Below are positions 1 to 8,128 of a stretch of DNA of 64,000 nucleotides, piece by piece. This DNA comes from Flectonema sp. DT1601. Its lineage: Eukaryota; Euglenozoa; Diplonemea; Diplonemida; Diplonemidae. The position numbers and the translations under genes are program-made. The notes beneath the pieces are model-generated. The model was not told where the DNA came from. It saw only the letters and a program-made list of their open reading frames with translations, and made no database searches. The number at the start of each line of letters is the position of its first letter. Position 1 is the stretch's first letter. The DNA lies in NCBI GenBank assembly GCA_964019425.1, contig OZ025797.1, positions 124,001 through 188,000 on the forward strand. Reading direction: 5' to 3'.

Positions 1-31
1 TCGGTTGTGTAAATGTAATATCGAACTAGAG

Positions 32-1939
32 TCACTGAATTGGATTAGCTCTGGATATATCTACAGCCTCAGTTACAACAGAGTTGAGTATCATTCGATG
101 GTGTCTTGGAGATGTCGATCTCGGAGTGTAGTTAGAGGACGACTTAACTCCACAATCATCAATTACAGGAGGCAGCATTCTTCGAAGTGAACTATTCCTA
201 ACTTGAATACCCTCAACAGGAGATGATGATGTTGGAGATGTGCATTCCACAAACCTTGATGGCCGTTGAATAGATTTCCTACACCGAACTGGAGGTTTCA
301 CCACAACAAGATTTGGTAAGAAACACGGAGGTTCTCTGTGTTGTTCAGTAACGTCTGACTCGCTGTCATTTTGTTTCTTAAACTGTTGAGTGCTGGTACT
401 GAGGTCTTTTAGTATAACTTTAATACGCTCACTCTGCGTCTGCTGATATGTCTTAGCAGGTATTGGTTGCATAAACCTTTTCAATGCCAAGTCACTTGGA
501 AATCCCAACACCAAATGCAATGCCTTAGCAGGTTTTCGATTACTGTTAATATCAAATGAAGGTCTCGAAACTGATGTATTCTCACACAAGGGTGCAATTG
601 GAATAACATAAAGTGATTTATTATTATTCGCTACACTCATCCGTGTTGGTGAACTCTGCAATGAGTCTGGATGTCTCTGTTTAGGTACAGTGCGAAATCC
701 CTTCTTCTTTGCTTTTGGAACACTAATATTGATGTGAGGTACGGCTCTTTCCTCTATTGGGATGTCAACACCAGTGACATCGTTTGCAAGTCTGTATGTC
801 GTAAGAAGCGATTCGATGACACCTTTTACTGTTAAGTTGTCAAGAAGTAGATTACTTTTAGAAATTGGTTTTGGTGGTTTTTTTGGAGCATCTAGAATCT
901 TACAATAATCGTACTGACTGAGAGAAGTATACCGTTTTTGTTCTAAATTATAAAACCGATGAGCACTTTCATAATGTGAAAGTGACTTGACGTGAGACTC
1001 TCTTCTTCGCTTGTCTAATTGTAATAACACAGCGTGTCTTACTGAGAAGGGTACAAACGACTCTGGAACAATACAAGGGATTGGATCCACAGGAAATGGT
1101 GAATACGCTAATGGAAGTTCTCTGAACACCTCATAAGGATGAAATTGATAAGCACTTGACTCGTGTGGTAGCCTTCGAAGAACTTTAGCTACCTCAAACC
1201 AATCAACTTGTCTAACGTTGCATTCTATTCGAAGCCACTGTCGGTGGTATAGACTTATTCGTGCGAAATTCCTTACTCTAAGTCTTCTGTATCGTTGTTG
1301 AATTCGTATGACACATTTCAATAGTTTGCAGCATGCATGACGTATTTGGTTTCCCTTACCTACGGCTTTGAGAATTACTTTTATCATCGCAACTTGATCG
1401 TGTTTTTTTGCTTCTCGTCTTTTTAAAATAGTTCTCTTGAGCCCTTTTGATATTATTGCGAGAGAGTTATCCTCAAGTAACTTTCTACGAGCAGAAGCAT
1501 GCTTGATGTCTGTAATAGTTTGACTTAACATTGATGAGTGTGCATGCCATTCAGAAATGACGTTGAAGTACCAAAGCCTCCTAACTAATTCGAATATCGA
1601 AAACCATTTCTCACTGAGTTCTCTTTTTATTTTTACTTTTCCTGGAACTGGAGGTCTACCAGTGTCAGACTTCGTCGTTCCTTCTTGAAGAGGTTTTCTG
1701 TGTAGTTGCTTAGTATTCATTCCGTGTTCTAAACAGGATTTATTCCACCTCACAAAGTTTATTCTTTCCTTTGCCATTCGTCGTCGTTGTTGTGTTTTTC
1801 TTTCAAGTTGTTTTTTCTCAGCCGATAGTCTGAAATGATCATACAGACTTCCACCTGATTTCGCACTTTTTCGCAGTTCATCAATCTGAGTTTCAATAAG
1901 TTTTTTAATTGTACTGCTGTCATGTTTACGTTCACTCAT
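32..1939 (-). CDS. IQ-motif basic protein, function unknown
   Basis: Complete 635-aa reading frame with an ATG start. I do not recognise a catalytic domain. Residues 35-60 are a strongly charged helical stretch rich in Lys, Arg and Gln. A clean IQ core is visible at 213-223 (I213-Q214, R218, R223), which in known families binds calmodulin or myosin-type light chains. The middle is rich in aromatic and basic residues, and the last 200 residues are Ser/Pro/Thr-rich and probably disordered. Proteins of this kind are common among flagellar or cytoskeletal components of flagellates, but that role is inference from the motif alone. It is the last gene of the series inside the window, and its 3' UTR would run off the left edge. 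Confidence 0.75.
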   Translation of the reverse strand: MSERKHDSSTIKKLIETQIDELRKSAKSGGSLYDHFRLSAEKKQLERKTQQRRRMAKERINFVRWNKSCLEHGMNTKQLHRKPLQEGTTKSDTGRPPVPGKVKIKRELSEKWFSIFELVRRLWYFNVISEWHAHSSMLSQTITDIKHASARRKLLEDNSLAIISKGLKRTILKRREAKKHDQVAMIKVILKAVGKGNQIRHACCKLLKCVIRIQQRYRRLRVRNFARISLYHRQWLRIECNVRQVDWFEVAKVLRRLPHESSAYQFHPYEVFRELPLAYSPFPVDPIPCIVPESFVPFSVRHAVLLQLDKRRRESHVKSLSHYESAHRFYNLEQKRYTSLSQYDYCKILDAPKKPPKPISKSNLLLDNLTVKGVIESLLTTYRLANDVTGVDIPIEERAVPHINISVPKAKKKGFRTVPKQRHPDSLQSSPTRMSVANNNKSLYVIPIAPLCENTSVSRPSFDINSNRKPAKALHLVLGFPSDLALKRFMQPIPAKTYQQTQSERIKVILKDLSTSTQQFKKQNDSESDVTEQHREPPCFLPNLVVVKPPVRCRKSIQRPSRFVECTSPTSSSPVEGIQVRNSSLRRMLPPVIDDCGVKSSSNYTPRSTSPRHHRMILNSVVTEAVDISRANPIQ

Positions 1940-2357
1940 CTAGTCTGTTGACGTCTTTACGATGATCGCATCTTTTGTATTTATATTACTGTAGAATTAA
2001 TAAAGTACTGTGGAGGTACTTACTACCCTTTCAACTTGTAGGTATTTACATGAAGTACCTAAAGCACAGAATGGTGCTGAGCGAGCGATTAACGATCGGA
2101 AGTTTTTATGTCTTTTTTTTTGGGGGGGCTTATCTTAAAAAGATGTTCTTCGGGAAGAAAACACATGCTGGTAGTTCGCTTGCTTTTCTTAGTCAGCTGG
2201 AATTCCATCAGAGAAAACTGTTAAAAGTACAGGACGGACGGCTTATCACCCGGTACATAAAACTGAGTTATGTTCTCAAGACACACTCAACACTACAGTT
2301 CACTGTTCGGTTATACGCGACAGACGCACTTCTTAGCGCAGAATGATTTGTTTCAAC
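1940..2357. other. Intergenic stretch, no gene seen
   Basis: 418 nt between the IQ-motif gene and the exonuclease gene. A 123-codon plus-strand frame crosses it, but it opposes every neighbour, contains a T/G homopolymer run near 2107-2127 and shows no recognisable domain, so I treat it as chance. The region should hold the exonuclease 3' UTR and the splice-acceptor region of the next gene. Confidence 0.6.
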
Positions 2358-3863
2358 TTACAACCCACCGTACTCCTCACGCTCAAGAGAGTAGTAATCA
2401 GTCTCTGAAGAGGTCAGAAACTTTTCGAAGTCGATTGGCAGACCCCTAGCAGCTTCAAGCAGTAACTCAATCCTGTAAGAGGGAAGGTTGGGAACAGAAT
2501 TGCGAGTTAATTCACTGACAGTCTTCTTTGAAGCAGCACACTTTGCAATACCTTGTGTGTACTTTGAGGCAATTCGAGAATGAAGAATGTTAAACCACAA
2601 CTTTACACGGCATCGTCGCTGTTCGTTAGCAGCGTATCTACGCTTCTTATGCTCCTCATCCACGAGGTCATCAATTGTAGGTGGAGTAGGGATAGGGTTT
2701 AATAATTCTGTGGCCTTGGGTGATTTTGGAGGAGGTACTTCTTTCTTAGGACTTTCAACCCACTGCAATTCCTCCTCAAACCAACCTAAGATTGCTTCTC
2801 CAAACTTAGTCTCAGGAAGCTTTAGTCTTTTCACCATATCATCATAAATAGTAGATAAGTAGATAACATCGTTAGCGGCATAAGCCTTGGCAGGGTCACC
2901 CAGTGGCCGTACTGTCCAATCCTTACATTGTTCATCTTTGCTAAGAATAACATTTAGTTCGTCATAGGCTAATTGATTAAACCCTCCTCGAAATCCTTCG
3001 TAACTCGCAAGTTGCTGTAGATCAATTGTGTGTTTTTTAAGTGGAACGATGTCGAAGGTTGCCAACAACCGGAGATCACATGAAAGTGAGAACCCAATAA
3101 TGCGGCAATTTGAATGCTCCAGAAGTGGTTTCAAAATTTTAAGAGAATCACCAAGTTTATAAGCATCTATGAGGTATGTTGTACCGTGAGTTGCATTACC
3201 GATGTGAAGCTGCAATAAACACAGAACGAAACTATCTGTAAAATTATAACTATCAAATTCGGTATCAAATCCTATTTCAACTGGGGATGATGACGTTTCT
3301 ATGTGTCTCGTAATCTCATCAACGAATACTCCCAACTCACTTTCCGTATCGATAAAAATAATCTTGATGTCTGCTGATGTTTCCGTCTCAGGACCTCTGT
3401 ATACTACCGCCTTGCCTCTTTTTAATGTTGACATCGTAAAATTGCAAGTGTATTCTCTGTCATTCATCACTTTTTTTGCTTTATCAGGGGATTCGAACTG
3501 GACAATCGTATAGTCTTTTAGTTGAAGGTATCTCTTGGCTCCATTCTCAGAGAGGTATTTTGTAAAATTGCTGCTGTCTGAGTTGACGAAGCTGAGAACG
3601 CTCAGGATGAGGTCGATATCACTACTGTCTCGGGGTGGCTTGTTTGGGTTCTTAATCACAAAGCCTGGCTGCCTTTGAATCTTAAAGTTATTACGCATAG
3701 ACATGAATGCATCAACAGCCTCTGAACTTTCGAACGAAACCCTTCCAAAGGTATTTCTAAAGTAGTATCCTATCACACCCTGAGCCTGAACTAAAAGATT
3801 CAGAAATTCTCGTTCCTGTCCCTCATTAGTGGACACATTAACCGTTTGTTGCAATGAACTCAT
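2358..3863 (-). CDS. DEDDy-type 3'-5' exonuclease domain protein
   Basis: 501 aa. The central third is a DnaQ-like 3'-5' exonuclease of the RNase D/WRN/Rrp6 class. Exo I is GFDTEF with D200 and E202, exo II holds D263 in the GFSLSCD stretch, and exo III is Y328-x3-D332. The five residues D, E, D, Y, D make it a complete DEDDy active site, so two-metal hydrolysis of RNA or DNA from the 3' end is expected. Residues about 30-60 and 100-155 look like two small RRM-like or related alpha/beta modules that could present the substrate. The C-terminal 100 residues are basic and helical, with no clear HRDC domain. The ATG follows an A-rich leader behind a TTTTCAG acceptor. The substrate cannot be told from sequence. 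Confidence 0.85.
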   Translation of the reverse strand: MSSLQQTVNVSTNEGQEREFLNLLVQAQGVIGYYFRNTFGRVSFESSEAVDAFMSMRNNFKIQRQPGFVIKNPNKPPRDSSDIDLILSVLSFVNSDSSNFTKYLSENGAKRYLQLKDYTIVQFESPDKAKKVMNDREYTCNFTMSTLKRGKAVVYRGPETETSADIKIIFIDTESELGVFVDEITRHIETSSSPVEIGFDTEFDSYNFTDSFVLCLLQLHIGNATHGTTYLIDAYKLGDSLKILKPLLEHSNCRIIGFSLSCDLRLLATFDIVPLKKHTIDLQQLASYEGFRGGFNQLAYDELNVILSKDEQCKDWTVRPLGDPAKAYAANDVIYLSTIYDDMVKRLKLPETKFGEAILGWFEEELQWVESPKKEVPPPKSPKATELLNPIPTPPTIDDLVDEEHKKRRYAANEQRRCRVKLWFNILHSRIASKYTQGIAKCAASKKTVSELTRNSVPNLPSYRIELLLEAARGLPIDFEKFLTSSETDYYSLEREEYGGL

Positions 3864-4153
3864 TGTTCTTTTGTTTGTTTTTGTTGTTTTGTTGGTTCAG
3901 TTTTTTTTTTTTTTTTTTTTTCTGAAAATGATAATAGTAAATAATTTTTTTAAACGTTTTAACAACCTTAGCTTTTGATTCCTATCAAACCTTTTTGATT
4001 CCTACTTAAAGAATTAATAACATAAAGTAAACTAAATATGATTAACTTTAGGTCAAGAGGTTAAAAACCTAAATACTTCCCCTCAGTGATGTCAGAATCT
4101 CTGTTAATTATGCTCCCTTTAGTAACATGAAGGTCCCTCATCAAATATTAATG

Positions 4154-5395
4154 TTATTTTTTGCCTAAGATAGAATTTCTCATGGCTTCCTTTTCGTCAG
4201 GAGTTGCGTATTTCATACGAAGATCATTCGGTAATGCAATACCAAAGTGTCGTTCAGCAGCTGGTTTTACAGTTGGATTCAAATCAGCGTGATTCTTTTC
4301 AAGATACTCATCAGCGAGGATAGGAAAGAATCGACGAAGAAGATCAGTACCGTGAAGATCGTGTTTTTCATCTTCTAAAGCAGCCTCCCTGGATGTTTTC
4401 ATATTAGTTGCAAAACGCTCACGTCTAGGAGCAGCTTTTGTAGTAAACGATGAGTCACACATAAACCCACCACTCGAATTCTCAGCTGGTAAGAACTGAC
4501 AGCTAACAATACCAGTTTCTGATTCCTTGTTTTCAAGAAATCGACCATCTGTCGGTGATCCAGTAAGAAGCCGTGATACGTGAAGATCACTTGTTGGGAT
4601 ATCTTTCGTGACACGGCTTATCATATCATACATTAACTCACCTAATCCTTTGAACTGCTTTGATGATGTTACGATAGTTGAAATATGTTTGCAATCAGTT
4701 TTCTGTTTACATTTATTAATAATATCTAAGAACCACAATCCTTGTTCTTCTTCTGTCATTCCTTTATGTGTTTGTAAGAAGCTATTCTCACCTAGGATAC
4801 GATCTGCCATAGTAATGACTTGAGTAAACATAATTCCCTTCATAGATAAAAACTCCATCATCATTTCATCACGTTCTGTAAAACCGTCCGGTTTAACTTC
4901 ACAAAGGAGATAGACGTGTTTTACGTTTGGTCGGCTTTTTATCAAAGCGTATGCGCTATTTTGCCATTGGTGTTGGACAAGAAGAGTTTCATTGGTGAAT
5001 CCAAAACCAGGAGTGTCAAGCAGTCGAAAGACTTTACCGATATTAACAAAGTTAATCAATCTTTGGTTTTCAACTCTGTCACAAGTCTTAGCTTGAGCAT
5101 TCAAAGCTTTTAGAAGTCTTGATTTCCCAACTGATCTCCGACTTAAGAATACGATTTCAGGAACCTTCACATCAGTCAGGTAACCTATATTAGCTGCGCT
5201 ACCTTCCCAGGTTGTTTTTCCTCCCCAAACTGAGAGTCCTAAGTTGAACATTGCCTCTCCTCGTGGCTGAGTAATTTCATTTTTTTTCAATTTTCGCAAC
5301 TCCTCGTAAGCATTGAATCTGTCTCTTCGTCCTCCGTTAACATCACGTAGCCGCGATCCATTTTGTCTTAATGCAACGATGCATTGCTTGATCAT
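4154..5395 (-). CDS. EngB/YihA-type (GTPBP8-like) GTPase, probably mitochondrial
   Basis: 413 aa. A TrmE-Era-EngB-Septin class G domain spans about residues 78-270. G1 reads SRRSVGKS (85-92), close to the EngB GRSNVGKS loop but with the leading Gly replaced by Ser. G3 is DTPGFG at 127-132, the typical EngB form. The G4 region is TMAD rather than TKxD, and a T-S-S-K stretch fits G5. EngB/GTPBP8 proteins assist assembly of the large ribosomal subunit, and GTPBP8 does so in mitochondria. A basic N-terminus of about 40 residues could be a targeting peptide. A C-terminal extension of about 140 residues exceeds the bacterial family length. A TTTTTT...AAAACAG acceptor at 5436 lies 41 nt before the ATG. 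The altered G1 and G4 suggest weakened or changed nucleotide specificity. Confidence 0.75.
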   Translation of the reverse strand: MIKQCIVALRQNGSRLRDVNGGRRDRFNAYEELRKLKKNEITQPRGEAMFNLGLSVWGGKTTWEGSAANIGYLTDVKVPEIVFLSRRSVGKSRLLKALNAQAKTCDRVENQRLINFVNIGKVFRLLDTPGFGFTNETLLVQHQWQNSAYALIKSRPNVKHVYLLCEVKPDGFTERDEMMMEFLSMKGIMFTQVITMADRILGENSFLQTHKGMTEEEQGLWFLDIINKCKQKTDCKHISTIVTSSKQFKGLGELMYDMISRVTKDIPTSDLHVSRLLTGSPTDGRFLENKESETGIVSCQFLPAENSSGGFMCDSSFTTKAAPRRERFATNMKTSREAALEDEKHDLHGTDLLRRFFPILADEYLEKNHADLNPTVKPAAERHFGIALPNDLRMKYATPDEKEAMRNSILGKK

Positions 5396-5435
5396 GTTTT
5401 CTTACGGATAGTAGCGCTGCATTGAAAGCTGCAGA

Positions 5436-5453
5436 CTGTTTTAAAAAAAAAAA
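5436..5453 (-). promoter_or_regulatory. Putative trans-splice acceptor of the GTPase gene
   Basis: On the minus strand a run of more than 14 T is followed by AAAACAG, with the AG ending at 5436 and the ATG 41 nt further on at 5395. It is one of the clearest polypyrimidine-AG leaders in the window. Whether it takes a spliced leader or a cis-spliced 5' UTR exon cannot be told without RNA. Confidence 0.5.
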
Positions 5454-5800
5454 AAAAACCGTTACTTATGTTTATTGTTAGTATTCACTCTTTTTCCTTT
5501 TTTTTATTTTAAATTATTTTTTTTTGAACATTCAACAAAAATAATAATATAACTCTCTCCTCATTTTCCTTATGAAACACTTTTGACTGAACTAAGTTCC
5601 ACTGGATTGTACCACAACCATAAGGATCGTTTTTTTTTTTTTTTTTTTTTAAATAAAACATGTGTAAGTGAATAGAAACTTGACAGACAAGATTAGAATA
5701 AGAATGGATCAAGTTTTACACACACATCGTGGCGTGTACTGAAATAGCCATATTCAATTTATATTATTCTTGTCTCATACAAAAGGGTTGTTCAAAAACA

Positions 5801-5940
5801 AAACCATTCAGACAAGCCTTATATTTTGTTGATTGCAGCTAGTGTTACTGGCGCACAGGGAAATAGATAACATGACATAATAAATAATGGCTCTTAATCT
5901 AAATAGTTTCTTCTCCGACTTCGTCGGTGCAAAAAAAAAA
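5801..5940 (+). repeat. Dispersed hairpin-ended repeat, copy 1
   Basis: About 135 nt nearly identical to a second copy at 55271-55405, apart from a 10-nt insertion (AACATGACAT) and a few substitutions, and clearly related to a more diverged copy at 15873-15990. The shared core includes CTGGCGCACAGGGAAATAGAT, and the right end is TTCTCCGAC-TTC-GTCGG-TGC followed by A's. The right end can fold into a short CCGAC/GTCGG hairpin. The A-rich tail recalls a short retroposon (SINE) or a retroposed small RNA. No convincing pol III A and B box pair is visible. Confidence 0.75.
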
Positions 5941-6293
5941 GGGTAGGGGGTCGGAATTATACCAAGAGACTAAGAGACGAGGAGTCACCAGAGAGCTGTG
6001 TAAACGGCTTTCTGAGTAATCTGAAAACATTTTTTTTTTTTTTTTTTTAAAATGAGAAACAAACAATGGATATTAAGGAAGCTTTGAGGTAGTTCGAAAC
6101 AAAGGCTAGTAGTGAATTCCACAATATTAATACAAACATATATGTGGTATAAATAAATAAACAAACAAACAAACAAAATACAAAATAGCCGAAGGTATAA
6201 ATTCACTGTGGCGAAAAAAGATGCCCAAACAGCAGCGCCTGGAAAAACTGTCACGCTTAACCCGAGTAAAGGTAGAAGTTACTTATTTTTTTC

Positions 6294-7439
6294 TCACGTA
6301 CTTTTTCTACAACTTAATTCCTCTAATTCGCTACGAAGTACTGCAGATGGATGTCGTCTGGGAGGGTTAAAATCCAACAGGAGGGAATCTGGAGGTACGG
6401 AAACACACGTGTGAGACAACTTTAAAATAAGTCTCCTGGCACGTTCTCTCAAGAGGTTAGCAGGCATGTCAGGTTCCGGTTGTTTTGATGCAGCGGAAGG
6501 AGGGATTTTTGGTTCTGGTTCACAACTAGCTGCAATGATATCCTGATACCCTTCATTAGACCAATTATTAAAATGACGTAATGATCCAATTAACTGTTGG
6601 TGTTCTAATCCTATTCGTCTAATTGCTGAACTCGTAGCCTTCGCATCCTTTCGAGCAGACGGAGGATGATGAGGAACAGTACCCTGTAAACTAACCATTG
6701 AAGACCCACTAAATGAAACTAATTTCCTCCTTGCTAAACTCACTGGAACTGATTCATGTTGTTTCTGTTGCTTTCTTCTTCCAGCAGTTACAATTTGTCT
6801 TGATTTGGTTGGCTGACTTCGCTGTTTCTTCGAACTCGAAATCGCTTCCTGACTTTCATCAGCTGCTACCGGTGGCTCAATTACAATATTCTCATCTGGA
6901 ACAGCAAATCCTTTTAATGGATTGAGTAAGGCAGCTGTTGGGAAGGATTTAAAGAGAGGTTGAAAACAGAGTTGATTACAACTTCTGATAGAACCACCTG
7001 TTGCAATTTGTGGGATTGTAAAATAATCAGATTTCTGAGGAGAGTTAGCAAGGCGACAGTTCGATTCAGTAAGTTGTGTGATTACAATATGTTTGGTTAG
7101 ACAAGGATCAGCAGACAACCAAACCCAAAGAGTATCCGTAAACTTTTGATACCCAACAGGGCAACCACTTGGAGATACCAACGCCCACAGTAATGCGAGT
7201 AACCTAATTCGGATATCAGTCATGGCAGACATTACCCAAATGAAATTATCCTTTCCAAGATTTCCTCTTGTTCTTGACATAACTAATCTCCACAATGAAT
7301 CAATCTGTGCCACTACTTCAACGTCTTGTTGTAAAGACATTGGTGGTGATGATATCTTCATGCAGGTGTACTCTCCTCCACGACCACAATTAATTGCTAT
7401 CCTGCCAGTTGATCCTTCCCCCAACTCGTCAGATATCAT
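6294..7439 (-). CDS. Hypothetical protein
   Basis: 381 aa counted from the first ATG at 7439; a TTG three codons upstream is not a plausible start. The ATG sits behind an AATTCCTCCAAACAG acceptor about 15 nt away, which supports it. Residues 30-130 are a mixed helical, Trp- and Cys-containing region that could be a small folded domain. Residues 185-230 are basic and Lys/Gln-rich, and the C-terminal 120 residues are Pro/Ser/Arg-rich. I recognise no family. A single-exon model fits, but a small downstream exon cannot be excluded in a genome with cis-introns. Confidence 0.65.
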   Translation of the reverse strand: MISDELGEGSTGRIAINCGRGGEYTCMKISSPPMSLQQDVEVVAQIDSLWRLVMSRTRGNLGKDNFIWVMSAMTDIRIRLLALLWALVSPSGCPVGYQKFTDTLWVWLSADPCLTKHIVITQLTESNCRLANSPQKSDYFTIPQIATGGSIRSCNQLCFQPLFKSFPTAALLNPLKGFAVPDENIVIEPPVAADESQEAISSSKKQRSQPTKSRQIVTAGRRKQQKQHESVPVSLARRKLVSFSGSSMVSLQGTVPHHPPSARKDAKATSSAIRRIGLEHQQLIGSLRHFNNWSNEGYQDIIAASCEPEPKIPPSAASKQPEPDMPANLLRERARRLILKLSHTCVSVPPDSLLLDFNPPRRHPSAVLRSELEELSCRKST

Positions 7440-7684
7440 TGTTGCCAATCAACTGTTTGGAGGAATTAAATAATAAAACTCATCATCACATATTTCGATT
7501 GTTTATTTCATGTTTGGCGGTTCGTACATTGTAAGCCTGTTGGTTGTTCTTTTTTTTTTTTTTTTTTTTTTTTTCCATTTCCCAACTCTGGCAAGTGTAA
7601 GTAGCCTAAAAGTGAGTTGCGGGATGGATCTCCCTCACCTTCTCTGTAAACTATTGTTATCAATGAGTCTAACTGAAGTTATTT

Positions 7685-7918
7685 CTACACAACATCAGAT
7701 GATCCAACTAGACTGTCGAGTCCTAATCGTAATTGAGGAACAAGAACACGATGATGAGATACTCGCATGGTCCCATTTTTCGTTATATCAATTCTTCGTT
7801 CTGGAGTATCAGTTACCCATTTCTTTTTTTGAGGAGTTTTCGATGAGATGTGTACGTGCATATCCATTCCCCCCAACCTCCCTCCTTTTAATGGAAGTGA
7901 AACATCATTAGCAGGCAT
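7685..7918 (-). CDS. Possible small basic protein (77 aa)
   Basis: A 77-codon frame with an ATG, on the strand and in the position expected of a gene in the series. A CCTAAACAG acceptor lies about 15 nt upstream of the start. The composition is ordinary protein (His, Val, Arg, Leu, Asp) rather than the homopolymer translations typical of false frames here. I recognise no family. It could also be a lone first exon, because a 30-nt T run and 245 nt separate it from the next gene. An overlapping plus-strand frame of 133 codons starts inside the homopolymer run and is less likely. Confidence 0.4.
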   Translation of the reverse strand: MPANDVSLPLKGGRLGGMDMHVHISSKTPQKKKWVTDTPERRIDITKNGTMRVSHHRVLVPQLRLGLDSLVGSSDVV

Positions 7919-8128
7919 ATTGAAACAACAATACCTGTTTAGGAATTAGTTAAGGGAATGGTTTGTTTGTTTTTTTTTCTTAAATTCATAGTCGTAGCTG
8001 AGTGAATTCGAAGAGGAAACGAAAAAACCAAAAAGATGGAAGAAAAAAAAAGTGTAAATGAGGCCGCAAAAACTAAACTGGGGGTTTATTTTTTTGTTAT
8101 GTTTTTCATTTTCCGTTACTTCACGACA

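Larger units (their letters stand above)
5396..6293. other. Intergenic stretch with repeat and homopolymer runs
   Basis: 898 nt holding repeat copy 1 and T runs near 5630-5650 and 6032-6048. Short frames here consist mostly of Lys, Phe and Ile codons from the A/T runs and show no domain, so I annotate no gene. Confidence 0.6.

Noticed and set aside
1975-2346. 123-codon plus-strand frame
   Set aside because: Crosses a T/G homopolymer, opposes neighbours and shows no domain.
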